From contig NZ_RHHQ01000017.1 in the NCBI RefSeq assembly GCF_003710825.1, forward strand, positions 186,001-250,000: a stretch of DNA of 64,000 bases, written 5' to 3'. The notes beneath the pieces were generated by a model. That model saw only the letters and a program-made list of their open reading frames with translations. It ran no database searches and had not been told where the DNA came from. Made by a program: the position numbers and the translations under genes. Position 1 is the stretch's first letter, and the number at the start of each line of letters is the position of its first letter. The stretch comes from Brevibacillus fluminis (GTDB lineage: Bacteria; Bacillota; Bacilli; Brevibacillales; Brevibacillaceae). Below are positions 17,941 through 26,230 of this stretch, in pieces.

Positions 17941-18521
17941 TTCGGCTCGCATCTTTTTTGGCAAACGTACACGAAAGCGGGCGGAACATTGACAGGCACG
18001 AATTCAATTGAAAGCAAGTCAAAGCGATCGGACAGCTGTTTTTTCATTTGGTGGGAGTATTGAAACGCGATGAAAAGCCCGCCGGGTTTCAGTGTCGCAT
18101 CGATCTGCTCCAAAATCCGGTCGCGAACTGCTTGCGGAAAATTGAAAAATGGCAGACCGCTCAAGATGCAATCGAGCTGTTCGATTCCTTCACGCAATAA
18201 GGCGGTTTCCAGTTGGCACGCATCTTCATAGACCGCATAGTCGGGGTATTGTCTTGCCAAGTGGGCGCGCAGCGTGTCGTCTTTTTCGAACAAGAGCACA
18301 TGCTGCGGCTGGGGGCTTGTGGCAAGCAGGTGTTTCGTGATCGCCCCGGTGCCAGATCCGAGCTCGGCGATCGCCGTCACGTTTCCCCAAGGGACGGCAT
18401 CGAGCATCGTTTTCGCCAAAAAGGGGGAGCTTGGTGTTACACTGCCGATTTGCTTTGGGAAGCGGATGAATTTATAGAGAAAGTAGAGACGCTCTTGGAG
18501 AGCAGCTGTCAGGTTAAGCAT
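17937..18521 (-). CDS. Class I SAM-dependent methyltransferase, PmtA/rRNA-dimethylase-like
   Basis: The 194-residue cytosolic methyltransferase shows the order IGSVTPSSPFLAKTMLDAVP, AELGSGTGAITKHLL (SAM motif I), LFEKDDTLRAHL (motif II acid), CILSGLPFFNFP (motif IV) and LKPGGLFIAFQYSH. This combination is typical of phospholipid N-methyltransferase-like proteins, which resemble KsgA but lack RNA-binding parts. ATG 18521 follows AAGGAGGGA. It was formerly the first gene of an operon with the two-component relic immediately downstream. Confidence 0.82.
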   Translation of the reverse strand: MLNLTAALQERLYFLYKFIRFPKQIGSVTPSSPFLAKTMLDAVPWGNVTAIAELGSGTGAITKHLLATSPQPQHVLLFEKDDTLRAHLARQYPDYAVYEDACQLETALLREGIEQLDCILSGLPFFNFPQAVRDRILEQIDATLKPGGLFIAFQYSHQMKKQLSDRFDLLSIEFVPVNVPPAFVYVCQKRCEPN

Positions 18522-18626
18522 AAGAAAATCCCTCCTTGTTTTACCGTATCATCATAACGAATAAATCTAGAAAAAAAGTGAGGGATTTTCTTATTTTTTT
18601 CTTAAATGTTTGGAAATGTCAGAGGA

Positions 18627-19268
18627 TCAGGCTGGCAAGAGCTGCAGCACGGAAAAAAAGTGGGCGGTTGATCCACCGAGCACGAACAGATGCCAGACGG
18701 CGTGATGAAACGTAAAGCCTCTCCATACATAAAAAATCGCGCCGACCGAGTACAGCACGCCACCGATAATGAGCAGCATGAGTCCGATCCCTTGCAAATG
18801 CATGGCAAGATCGTTCCAGGCAAAGATGATCAGCCACCCCATGACGACATACAGAAGCGTGGAAAGGAACAGAAATTTTTTCGCGAAAAAGCATTTGAAC
18901 ACAGTCCCGCCGACTGCCATTCCCCAGACGATACCGAACAACGTCCAGCCTAGCCAGCCTTTTACGGCGAGGAACAAAAATGGCGTGTACGTACCCGCGA
19001 TGAAAAAGTAGATGGAGGAATGATCCATGACCTCGAAAACGTCTTTCGCTTTCCCTGTTGGCAGTGCATGCAGCATGGTGGAGGAGACGTACAACAAGAG
19101 CATGGTCACACCAAACAGGGTAAAGCTGACGACATGCCAAGCCGAGCCGAAGCGGGCGGCGAACGTGACCAAGAGGACGAGCGCAGGAATGCAGAGCAGT
19201 GCGCCGAGACCATGTGTGATTGAGTTGGCAACTTCTTCTGCTTTTGAGAAGACGTGTGTGCTAGCCAT
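18627..19268 (-). CDS. Hemolysin III family (PAQR/TrhA-like) membrane protein
   Basis: The 213-residue protein has seven hydrophobic segments and the family histidines: EEVANSITHGLGALL near the N-terminus, STMLHALPTG, MDHSSIYFFIAGTYTPF and the closing FHHAVWHLFVLGGSTAHFFS. PAQR-like members of bacteria regulate membrane fluidity, and the histidines coordinate a metal in relatives. ATG 19268 follows AAGGAAG. The upstream frame to 19562 is not homologous. It is separated by 105 bp from the methyltransferase and may be independent. Confidence 0.9.
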   Translation of the reverse strand: MASTHVFSKAEEVANSITHGLGALLCIPALVLLVTFAARFGSAWHVVSFTLFGVTMLLLYVSSTMLHALPTGKAKDVFEVMDHSSIYFFIAGTYTPFLFLAVKGWLGWTLFGIVWGMAVGGTVFKCFFAKKFLFLSTLLYVVMGWLIIFAWNDLAMHLQGIGLMLLIIGGVLYSVGAIFYVWRGFTFHHAVWHLFVLGGSTAHFFSVLQLLPA

Positions 19269-19449
19269 GACGACACTTCCTTGTGTGCGGCACCAAAATG
19301 GTGTCTGATTTTTCGTTAGTATAGCACAAAACGCCTTCCAATCCCTACCTGCTACGTGGCAGGAAAAAGGATTGTCGATCAGCCGGAGAACCAGTAAACT
19401 GGAAAAAACAGAGAAGAAATTGAAAAGCTGGAGGATGGAGAGTAGACGA

Positions 19450-19944
19450 ATGATTACGAAAGTGGATGAATGGCAAATTGAACCGTATTTGGATTTGCTC
19501 GCTGCGGCTGAGCATGTCAGGCTGGATCGACGGCTTCCTGACCACGATGAATGGCTGCGCAACCGGGTCCACCTGCATTTTGCGAGAGGGGCGCAATTTT
19601 TTGGCTATCATGCGGAGGAGGAGTGTGAACCCACGGGGATCGTCGTGATTTTGCATGAAGAGGCGCCCAGTGGCATTCCGACGCTTGGCGCGAGGGGTGA
19701 GATTTTGGACATTGCGGTCAGCGAACAGCTCCGTCGGAAAGGTGTCGGGTCTATTTTGCTGGCACATGCGGAAAAAGTGTTGCGAGAACGCTGTGTCTAC
19801 TGTATGTTTGCCATGACCGCGGCGGATGATTACGATGTCATTGCATTTTATGGGAAAAACGGGCTCGTTCCGGTCGCCACGCTGCCGGATGTGTACGGCC
19901 AAGGATATGAGGGGAATATTTTTTTGCGGAAAATCTTGCGGTAA
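19450..19944 (+). CDS. GNAT family N-acetyltransferase
   Basis: The 164-residue protein carries the acetyl-CoA-binding segment LDIAVSEQLRRKGVGSILLA (motif A with R-x-x-G-x-G) near residues 92-111 and a motif B end with DVIAFYGKNGLVPVATLPDV. The substrate is unknown. ATG 19450 is preferred because GGAGAG lies 7 bases upstream; the ATG at 19435 overlaps the GGAGG that would serve it. Monocistronic with a downstream terminator. Confidence 0.85.
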   Translation: MITKVDEWQIEPYLDLLAAAEHVRLDRRLPDHDEWLRNRVHLHFARGAQFFGYHAEEECEPTGIVVILHEEAPSGIPTLGARGEILDIAVSEQLRRKGVGSILLAHAEKVLRERCVYCMFAMTAADDYDVIAFYGKNGLVPVATLPDVYGQGYEGNIFLRKILR

Positions 19945-19967
19945 TCGCCAATTGAAGACATGAAAGC

Positions 19968-20000
19968 AGAACCAGCCGTGCTACATAGGCTGGTTCTTTC
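19968..20000. terminator. Terminator between acetyltransferase and deformylase genes
   Basis: AGAACCAGCC and GGCTGGTTCT form a 10-bp stem followed by TTTCGC, between two converging genes. Confidence 0.8.
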
Positions 20001-20004
20001 GCGT

Positions 20005-20526
20005 TTATCCCCATTCAGTACGTGACAGGCGGATGGCGTCCATCAAATTGGCGCGCTTTTTCGTTTCGTTGTGGTAAAGCGCATTTTTTTCGATATGGTC
20101 GATGAAGAGAATCCCGTTTAGGTGGTCGATCTCGTGCTGCATGCAGCGGGCCAAGTAATCACGCCCGTGAAGCAGCACAGTTTCACCTTGGCGATTCAGT
20201 GTTTTGACGGTTACCGATTTCGCACGTTTGACCGTCCCTGTATACCCGGGAAAAGACAGGCACGCTTCCGGCCCAACCTGCTGCCCGCTCATTTCCACGA
20301 TTTCCGGATTGATCAGCTCAATCAGACCGTCGCCGCAATCCATGACAACGACACGCTTCAAGATGCCGATCTGTGGTGCCGCCAAGCCGGCACGGCCTTC
20401 CTCGTCATAAAGGGTTTCGGCTAAGTCGTCGAGCAGCTTGATGACTTTGGCATCAATCGCTATCACCGGCTTTGCCATCTTTCGCAAAATAGGATCGCCG
20501 AAGGGCAAGATGGTTTTGACAGACAT
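20005..20526 (-). CDS. def: Peptide deformylase
   Basis: The 173-residue metalloenzyme removes the formyl group from nascent proteins. All three family motifs are present: GLAAPQIG (residues 48-55), EACLSFPG with the metal-binding cysteine, and QHEIDHLNG with the two histidines and catalytic glutamate. Motif 2 has Ala where most enzymes have Gly (EGCLS), which is a mild variant. ATG 20526 follows AAAGGGG. It is probably co-transcribed with the small XRE gene 21 bp upstream. A second deformylase elsewhere would not be unusual in Bacillales. Confidence 0.93.
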   Translation of the reverse strand: MSVKTILPFGDPILRKMAKPVIAIDAKVIKLLDDLAETLYDEEGRAGLAAPQIGILKRVVVMDCGDGLIELINPEIVEMSGQQVGPEACLSFPGYTGTVKRAKSVTVKTLNRQGETVLLHGRDYLARCMQHEIDHLNGILFIDHIEKNALYHNETKKRANLMDAIRLSRTEWG

Positions 20527-20547
20527 GGAGTTATCCCCTTTCTTCCG

Positions 20548-20796
20548 TTAGGCGCCTTTTCTCTGGGTAGGAGTATGCGACCACAGATCATTGGGCGTGC
20601 AAGCCAAAGCCGTGCACAAGGCATCGAGTGTTTCCGCTTTCATCTGCTTTGGCTGCTCATTGAGCAGCGCGCTGATCGATGGGGCAGAAAGCTGATACCC
20701 TGCTTTGTCCTTCAACAGCCGTGCTAGTTCGGCTCCGGTCCATATTCCTCGCTCCGCCATTACTTGGCGCAACATCCAGATCAACATCACATTCAC
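20548..20796 (-). CDS. Small XRE/Cro-type transcriptional regulator
   Basis: The 82-residue protein is essentially one helix-turn-helix domain of the YozG/HTH_26 type: LRQVMAERGIWTGAELARLL, then LSAPSISALLNEQPKQMKAE and TLDALCTALACTPNDLWS. Such small regulators usually bind their own promoter. An imperfect palindrome with TTAGG/CCTAA arms lies 28-64 bp upstream. It probably forms an operon with the deformylase gene. Confidence 0.8.
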   Translation of the reverse strand: MNVMLIWMLRQVMAERGIWTGAELARLLKDKAGYQLSAPSISALLNEQPKQMKAETLDALCTALACTPNDLWSHTPTQRKGA

Positions 20797-20823
20797 CCTT
20801 CCAGTCGAACAAGCAACCTGTTA

Positions 20824-20860
20824 TTTAGGTGCTGCCTAATTTTTTTATGTATTACCTAAT
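20824..20860 (-). promoter_or_regulatory. Putative operator repeats upstream of the XRE gene
   Basis: TTAGG-TGCTG-CCTAA forms an inverted repeat (20825-20839), and a further half-site CCTAAT lies at 20855-20860 with an AT-rich stretch between. Three copies of the same pentamer suggest cooperative binding, most simply by the XRE protein itself. Confidence 0.45.
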
Positions 20861-20942
20861 ATACCAGATACCGATGAAAAGGGAATCATTAGCAGTAACT
20901 TTTTGTTGTCTTGGGCGGGTGAGAAAGCTTCTATCCAATTAA

Positions 20943-20954
20943 CTTGTATACAAG
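20943..20954 (+). promoter_or_regulatory. Perfect palindrome, putative MarR operator
   Basis: CTTGTATACAAG is a 12-bp perfect palindrome 57 bp ahead of the downstream MarR gene. Possible promoter elements (TTGTAT and TTATAT) overlap or follow it. Its length and position suit autoregulation by that MarR protein. Confidence 0.5.
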
Positions 20955-21010
20955 GTGAAATTTGCGTGTTATATTCAGAATTGACAGATAAAATGACAGG
21001 AGCGAATGAA

Positions 21011-21445
21011 ATGGAACCTATTGAGGAATGTTTGACGTTTTTGCTGGGTAAAGCGCAGCAGCGTTCCTACCAAATCGGCAAGCAGCTACTGCAGCCGTAC
21101 GGTGTCACCCCTGTTCAATATGCAATGTTGCATCTACTGTATGAGCGGGACGGGCAAAACGGTGCGGAGCTAGGGGAGCGCTTGCGGTTGGATTCCGCCA
21201 CCATGACCGGATTAATCGACCGGATGGCACAAAACAGGTTGGTCGAGCGCAGGCCGGACCCGTGCGATCGCCGCGTCAACCAGATTTTCGTAACGGACAG
21301 AGGGCAAGAACTTCAAGCGGTATTGCACCAAAGTATGCAGGTGGCAGAGGAGGAGACGGTTCAAGCCTTGACTGATGACGAGGTGTCTTTACTGAAAAAC
21401 TTGCTGTATCGAATCGGACTACACGAAGGAGAGGGAAAAAGATGA
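21011..21445 (+). CDS. MarR-family transcriptional regulator
   Basis: The 144-residue protein has the full MarR layout: N-terminal dimerisation helix, LLQPYGVTPVQYAMLHLLYE, winged helix (LGERLRLDSATMTGLIDRMA, then VERRPDPCDRRVNQIFVTDR) and C-terminal helices ending IGLHEGEGKR. The frame is open to 20903, but ATG 21011 has AGGAG at an 8-base spacing and gives the family length. It overlaps the hotdog gene by 4 bp and so probably controls the three-gene operon, with a phenolic or acyl-CoA ligand being typical of the family. Confidence 0.9.
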   Translation: MEPIEECLTFLLGKAQQRSYQIGKQLLQPYGVTPVQYAMLHLLYERDGQNGAELGERLRLDSATMTGLIDRMAQNRLVERRPDPCDRRVNQIFVTDRGQELQAVLHQSMQVAEEETVQALTDDEVSLLKNLLYRIGLHEGEGKR

Positions 21446-21846
21446 ACATGAAACCATTGGAAGAAACCATTGTCGGTGCATTGGGAATCAAGATGGTCGA
21501 GGTATCGAAAGATCGCGTGATCGCGACAATGCCGGTGCATGCCGCTACACACCAGCCGTTCGGACTGCTACATGGCGGCGCATCGGTAGTGCTTGCCGAA
21601 ACGGTCGCAAGCTTCGGTACGTGGTACAACGTTGATCAAGAACGTGAAGTGGCGGTGGGTTTGGAAATTAATGCGAACCATCTCCGTCCGAAAAAAGACG
21701 GGATCGTCACGGCGATCGCGACTCCGCTGCACAAAGGGCGCACGACGATGGTCTGGGACATCAAAATACAAGACGAGGAAGAGCGTTTAATCTGCATCTC
21801 CCGCTGCACGGTGGCGATCGTTAAAACCGAACAGGGGAAGGGGTGA
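21442..21846 (+). CDS. PaaI/MenI-type hotdog thioesterase
   Basis: The 134-residue protein shows the PaaI-type signature GLLHGGASVVLAETVASFG near residues 40-58, with the catalytic glutamate or aspartate following in the helix, preceded by PVHAATHQPF. This family hydrolyses aromatic or hydroxyacyl-CoA thioesters, including 1,4-dihydroxy-2-naphthoyl-CoA. The start overlaps the MarR stop (ATGA) and the stop lies next to the nitronate monooxygenase gene. In this setting it more likely serves aromatic acyl-CoA turnover than menaquinone synthesis, though this is inference. Confidence 0.85.
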   Translation: MNMKPLEETIVGALGIKMVEVSKDRVIATMPVHAATHQPFGLLHGGASVVLAETVASFGTWYNVDQEREVAVGLEINANHLRPKKDGIVTAIATPLHKGRTTMVWDIKIQDEEERLICISRCTVAIVKTEQGKG

Positions 21847-21851
21847 ATCGC

Positions 21852-22850
21852 ATGGCAGCACATCTACTCGCCAGATGGCTCGATCAGATGGTGCTTCCGG
21901 CCATTTCCGCCCCGATGTTTCTGGTATCTGGCCCGAGGCTAGTGATCGAAAGCTGCAAAGCCGGAATCATCGGTTCCTTTCCCGTCTTGAATGCCAGGAC
22001 TTCGGATCAACTGGAGGAATGGCTGCAAGCGATCACAAATGAGCTTGCGGCAATCAAGCAAGCGGAACCCGAACGGTGCGTTGCCCCTTGGGCGGTGAAC
22101 CTGATTGTCCATCATTCGAACAAGCGATTCGACGACGATCTGGCACTGATCACCGCGTACCAGCCACCGCTCGTCATCACCTCGCTCGGTGATCCGATGC
22201 GCGTGGTGGAGGTCGTACATGCATACGGCGGCCTTGTTTTTTCCGATGTGAGCACGGTGCACCATGCTCGAAAAGCCGCGCAAAAAGGGGTCGATGGGCT
22301 GATCCTCGTCTGCAACGGAGCTGGCGGCCATGCCGGGGTGATCAATCCGCTTGCGTTCATGGGCGAAGTCAAGCAATTTTGGCAAGGCATTACGGTGCTT
22401 GCGGGGTGTGTGTCGCATGGGCATGATATTTTGGCAGCGGAAGTGCTCGGCGCCGACCTAGCTTACATGGGGACGCGTTTCATCGCAACGGAGGAAAGTA
22501 TGGCGAGCGACAGCTACCGAGAGATGCTGCGGCAAGCCACGCTTGAGGATCTGCTTTATACCGACGCGTTCAGTGGTGTCAAAGCTAATTATCTCGTGCC
22601 AAGTATTCGAGGTGCAGGGCTCGATCCCGATGCATTGCAGAAAAAAGCGGAGATGGATTTCACCTTCGTCAAAGCTGATGGGACGGGTGCCAAGGCATGG
22701 AAAGACATTTGGTCAGCTGGCCAAGGCGTTGGTGCTGTGAAGAATGTGCAGTCCGTTGCATCGGTGGTAAGCGAGCTTCGCTGCGAATATGAGGCAGCGT
22801 ACCGAACGCTTTCAGAAAAACAAATCAAAAGGAACGCGCCCTTTCACTGA
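21852..22850 (+). CDS. Nitronate monooxygenase (NPD/2-nitropropane dioxygenase family)
   Basis: The 332-residue FMN TIM-barrel protein has the family opening LPAISAPMFLVSGPRLVIES, the mid-barrel stretch PPLVITSLGDP and the FMN-phosphate motif CNGAGGHAGVINPLAF. It ends with VLAGCVSHGHDILAAEVLGA and YMGTRFIATEES, where the family has its second phosphate loop. It would oxidise alkyl nitronates or a related substrate. ATG 21852 follows GGGGAAGGGG at good spacing; the overlapping GTG at 21843 is too close to that site. It is the last gene of the MarR-hotdog-NPD operon. Confidence 0.87.
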   Translation: MAAHLLARWLDQMVLPAISAPMFLVSGPRLVIESCKAGIIGSFPVLNARTSDQLEEWLQAITNELAAIKQAEPERCVAPWAVNLIVHHSNKRFDDDLALITAYQPPLVITSLGDPMRVVEVVHAYGGLVFSDVSTVHHARKAAQKGVDGLILVCNGAGGHAGVINPLAFMGEVKQFWQGITVLAGCVSHGHDILAAEVLGADLAYMGTRFIATEESMASDSYREMLRQATLEDLLYTDAFSGVKANYLVPSIRGAGLDPDALQKKAEMDFTFVKADGTGAKAWKDIWSAGQGVGAVKNVQSVASVVSELRCEYEAAYRTLSEKQIKRNAPFH

Positions 22851-22954
22851 CAGTCTGCCGCCCAACTTTTCCAGCTCGCATCCAACCGTCCAGACGGGCA
22901 GACGCCATTCCTACATATGCTGATGACAACTGCTATGTGGGGATGTGATATTGT

Positions 22955-23365
22955 TTGTCCAACTGGAAAAGAAAAGCGGATAGCATCATTGGGCTTGGGA
23001 AAAAGTACCTCGGCACTCCTTACTTGTTCGGAGCAAAACCCGGTTCTACGCGGCGATTCGATTGCAGCTCATTCACGCAGTACATTTACGGCAAACATGG
23101 GATCGAATTGCCGCGCATTTCCCGCGAACAAAGCAAACACGGAAGGCCAGTTACACTCGGGGAAATCAGGCGTGGTGACTTGCTCTTTTACAAGACGCAC
23201 AAGCGCCGGCATCGTAAAGGGCTGCAAAAGATCGGGCATGTCGCGGCTTATTTAGGGAATAATCATATGATTCACGCTGCGGAGGAAGGCGGTATCGGTA
23301 TCATCAATATCCATCAGTATCCAAAAGGCGTGCTGGCAAAGGCGCGCAGGGTCATTCTTGATTGA
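22955..23365 (+). CDS. NlpC/P60 family cysteine peptidase-like protein without signal peptide
   Basis: The 136-residue protein is a bare NlpC/P60 domain: YLGTPYLFGAK, the nucleophile FDCSSFTQYIY (Cys38), RGDLLFYK, the histidine in IGHVAAYLGN and a third polar residue in MIHAAEEGGIG. The family cleaves D-Glu-gamma-diaminopimelate bonds in peptidoglycan or related amides. No signal peptide is visible, which is unusual for a wall hydrolase and suggests a cytosolic, spore or recycling role. The start is TTG 22955 behind GGGGATG. Confidence 0.87.
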   Translation: MSNWKRKADSIIGLGKKYLGTPYLFGAKPGSTRRFDCSSFTQYIYGKHGIELPRISREQSKHGRPVTLGEIRRGDLLFYKTHKRRHRKGLQKIGHVAAYLGNNHMIHAAEEGGIGIINIHQYPKGVLAKARRVILD

Positions 23366-23380
23366 TAGATGAAAATGAAG

Positions 23381-23424
23381 AAAAAAGGCTGGCGACAAAC
23401 CATTTGTCACCAGTCCTCTTTTTT
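23381..23424 (+). terminator. Intrinsic terminator after the NlpC/P60 gene
   Basis: GGCTGGcGACAAA pairs with TTTGTCaCCAGTCC, flanked by an A-run and a T-run. Confidence 0.85.
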
Positions 23425-23521
23425 GCGAGAATAGGAATGAATATTCGGAAATTGGCTCTGCTTGCGTTTCATGCTGTGAGGGAACGGGCAAAGCGCTTAC
23501 AAAAAAGGAGTGATCGGATAC

Positions 23522-24916
23522 ATGGCAGACACGGTTCAGTATGACACCTATTTCAAGGAGAATCGGGAACGGCACTTGCAGGAACTACAAGCATTTTTGT
23601 CTATTCCAAGCATAAGCTCACTGCCTTCACACCAAGCGGACATGGAGAGAGCGGCGAAGTGGCTCACGACGGAACTGATGGCGGCAGGAATGGAAAATGC
23701 CATCGTATTGCAGACTGCAGGCCATCCAGTCGTGTATGCGGAATGGCTGAATGCTCCGGACAAGCCGACAGTCCTCATCTATGGCCACTATGATGTGCAG
23801 CCGGTTGACCCGCTCGCACTATGGGACACGCCTCCATTTGAACCGACCATTCGCGATGAAAAGCTGTATGCACGGGGGGCGACCGATGATAAAGGGCAGC
23901 TGTTCATGCACATCAAAGCGATCGAGGCACTCATGGCATGCAGAGGCGAACTCCCTGTCAATATCAAGGTTTGCTTTGAGGGGGAAGAAGAGATTGCAAG
24001 CCCCCATTTTGAAGCTTTCGTTGCGGAAAATCAGGACTTATTGGCGGCCGATGTTGTGGTAATTTCCGATACGCCGCTGTGGGAAGCGGGGCAGCCAGCG
24101 ATTTATTACGGGCTGAAAGGCTTGTGCGGGTTGCAAATTGATTTGCGCGGGCAAAAGGAAGACCTGCATTCTGGATTTTTTGGCGGCCTGGTGCACAATC
24201 CACTGCATGCGATGGCACAGCTTTTAGCGAGTCTTGTTGCCGAAGATGGACGCATTGCCATAGAAGGATTTTACGATGATGTGAAATCGCTTTCAGAAGA
24301 AGAGAAAACGGCGTTTGCCCGAATACCGTACGATGCGGAAGCGACTCGTGAGTCCCTTGGCGTCGAATCGCTGTTTGGCGAACCGGAATACTCGGCACTT
24401 GAACGCAATTGGGCCAGGCCAACACTGGATATCAACGGCATGTGGGGCGGCTTTCAAGGAGAGGGGACGAAGACGGTCATACCTGCTGAAGCCCATGCCA
24501 AAATCACCTGCCGCCTCGTAGACGGACAAGTCCCCGAGCGAATATTGGAAAAGATCGAGCAGCATTTGCAAAAACACAAGCCTGCAGGCATGACTGTCTC
24601 GACCAGCTGGTTGCCGGGGAAAGCGAGCCCCTATTCGACACCGGTGAGCCATCCGGCTATCCAGGCTGCAGCCCGAGCGTACATTGCTACCTATGGGGCT
24701 GAACCGCTATACACCCGCGTAGGCGGAACGATTCCGGCCGTAGAAGTATTCCACCGCTTGATGCACCTGCCAATCGTATTGATGGGCTTTGGGATGCCGG
24801 ATGAGAATTACCATGCACCGAACGAGCACTTTTATTTGGTTAATTTCGATACGGGCTTGCGGACCATTTGCTGCTTCCTGGACGAAATCGCCGGTTTGAC
24901 GTCGATCAATGGCTAA
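23522..24916 (+). CDS. M20 family metallopeptidase (dipeptidase)
   Basis: The 464-residue zinc dipeptidase of the ACY1/CPG2/DapE family shows the metal ligands in order: YGHYDVQPVDP (His), ARGATDDKGQ (bridging Asp), EGEEEIASPHFE (catalytic and metal Glu), SDTPLWEAGQPAIYYGLKGL, and late GFGMPDENYHAPNEH with the last histidine. A lid or dimerisation domain (DLHSGFFGG...) is inserted in the middle. It hydrolyses dipeptides in the cytoplasm. ATG 23522 follows AAAGGAG by 11 bases; GTG 23510 touches that site. Confidence 0.93.
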   Translation: MADTVQYDTYFKENRERHLQELQAFLSIPSISSLPSHQADMERAAKWLTTELMAAGMENAIVLQTAGHPVVYAEWLNAPDKPTVLIYGHYDVQPVDPLALWDTPPFEPTIRDEKLYARGATDDKGQLFMHIKAIEALMACRGELPVNIKVCFEGEEEIASPHFEAFVAENQDLLAADVVVISDTPLWEAGQPAIYYGLKGLCGLQIDLRGQKEDLHSGFFGGLVHNPLHAMAQLLASLVAEDGRIAIEGFYDDVKSLSEEEKTAFARIPYDAEATRESLGVESLFGEPEYSALERNWARPTLDINGMWGGFQGEGTKTVIPAEAHAKITCRLVDGQVPERILEKIEQHLQKHKPAGMTVSTSWLPGKASPYSTPVSHPAIQAAARAYIATYGAEPLYTRVGGTIPAVEVFHRLMHLPIVLMGFGMPDENYHAPNEHFYLVNFDTGLRTICCFLDEIAGLTSING

Positions 24917-24930
24917 AAGTTTCGTACCCC

Positions 24931-24969
24931 AAACACGCTGCCGCTCAAATAGTGATGGCGTGTTTTTTT
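24931..24969 (+). terminator. Intrinsic terminator after the M20 peptidase gene
   Basis: AAACACGC pairs with GCGTGTTT, followed by a run of T. Confidence 0.8.
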
Positions 24970-24992
24970 GTGCTTTGCTGTGATGGGGGACG

Positions 24993-25148
24993 ATACCCTT
25001 ATTAACTTTGTTTGTAGATCGATTTCATGTGACGCCGACACAGGCAACTACCGTAGGGAGTACTATTTCCATCGGATTTGCTCATGAATGCTTGCTTTAT
25101 GGGCCGATCTCTGACAAATATGGACGTAAACAGGTTCTAAACCGCTGA
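24993..25148 (+). pseudogene. MFS transporter fragment
   Basis: One frame reads IPLLTLFVDRFHVTPTQATT, then VGSTISIGFA and LLYGPISDKYGRKQVLNR before a stop. This is TM1-end to the loop-2/3 signature (GPISDKYGRK) of a multidrug-type MFS protein. It lacks a start codon with a ribosome site, the TM2 sequence is altered (FAHECL), and everything after the signature loop is missing. It is a decayed remnant upstream of the luciferase-like gene. Confidence 0.8.
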
Positions 25149-25196
25149 GTAGGCTGCGCCTGTAAAAGCGGAATGTAGAATGAAAGGAGAATGAGA

Positions 25197-26144
25197 GTGA
25201 ACGACTTGCGTTTAAGTGTACTGGATGTATCGCCGATTTATCAACATGTCTCACCGTACGAAGCGCTGCAGCAGTCGCTTTTGCTCGCGCAGACGGCGGA
25301 AAAGGCTGGGTATACCCGCTATTGGGTGCCGGAGCATCATGATTTGCCGCATCTGGCTTCCTCATGTCCGGAGGTTTTGCTGGCGCATATCGGATCGCAG
25401 ACATCCACGATTCGGATTGGGTCGGGTGCCGTTCTTTTGCCCTATTACAAACCGTACAAAGTGGCGGAGGCGTTTGCCCTCTTGGCCACGCTCTATCCTG
25501 ACCGAATTGACTTGGGGATCGGACGTGCACCAGGAGGACCTGCCCATGCTTCACTCGCTTTGAGCGAGTCCTATTTGCAGCAGGTGTATCAAATGCCGGC
25601 GCTTTTGCAAGATGTGACCGCACTTTTAAATAACACGTACCAAATTGACGGAAGGCCGGTAATTGCCCGCCCGATCCCTCCCGTACCCGCACAGCTCTGG
25701 CTGCTTGGGACAAATCGGAAAAGTGCTGAATACGCGGCTGCGGTCGGTGCGGGGTTTGTGTTTGGCCAATTCATGAGCGATACGGATGGCAGTGAGATCG
25801 TGGAGCTGTACCGCAACAACTATCAGGCGACGGACAAACATCCTGCCCCACGCGCAATCATGGCAATCGGAGTCGTATGCGCGGAAACGCCGGAAACGGC
25901 TGAAGCATTAGGAGAAGAAGCGAAACGCTGGAGCGGCGCGGCCTCCTTAACGCCGGAATCTACCCCCATGCCAAGCACGGGTAAGAAAATGCTTGTCGGT
26001 ACGCCTGAGCAAATTCGTTCCGAACTGGTCGCGCTGCAGGAGAGAACGGGTATCGACGAATACATGATCACCACACCAATTCCGGATTACGAAAAGCGTC
26101 TGCGTTCGTACCGCTTGTTGGCTCACGCCGTTTTGGGGGAATAG
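25197..26144 (+). CDS. LLM-class flavin-dependent oxidoreductase (MsnO8-like)
   Basis: The 315-residue bacterial-luciferase-like monooxygenase shows LSVLDVSPI at the start, AEKAGYTRYWVPEHHDLPHL, IGSGAVLLPYYKPYKVAEAF, GIGRAPGG and a closing LVGTPEQIRSEL. This set matches the MsnO8 subgroup that uses FMNH2 (or F420) to oxidise unknown substrates. GTG 25197 has AAAGGAG at 8 bases; the ATG at 25191 is too close to it. No partner reductase is adjacent. The MFS relic upstream suggests an earlier larger unit. Confidence 0.87.
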   Translation: MNDLRLSVLDVSPIYQHVSPYEALQQSLLLAQTAEKAGYTRYWVPEHHDLPHLASSCPEVLLAHIGSQTSTIRIGSGAVLLPYYKPYKVAEAFALLATLYPDRIDLGIGRAPGGPAHASLALSESYLQQVYQMPALLQDVTALLNNTYQIDGRPVIARPIPPVPAQLWLLGTNRKSAEYAAAVGAGFVFGQFMSDTDGSEIVELYRNNYQATDKHPAPRAIMAIGVVCAETPETAEALGEEAKRWSGAASLTPESTPMPSTGKKMLVGTPEQIRSELVALQERTGIDEYMITTPIPDYEKRLRSYRLLAHAVLGE

Positions 26145-26176
26145 CCTTTATCTTACCAGTCACATGCTATTCCAGT

Positions 26177-26208
26177 GAATAATTTCCACTCGCCAAAGAG
26201 AAATATAA
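26177..26208 (+). promoter_or_regulatory. Possible sigma-G (forespore) promoter of the germination operon
   Basis: GAATAAT and AATATAA, 18 bp apart, resemble the forespore sigma-G pattern (GHATR and CATNNTA), and lie 23 bp ahead of the first germination gene. The match is loose, but ger operons are known to be sigma-G dependent. Confidence 0.35.
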
Positions 26209-26230
26209 AAAGGCGAGGGGGAACTGGACC

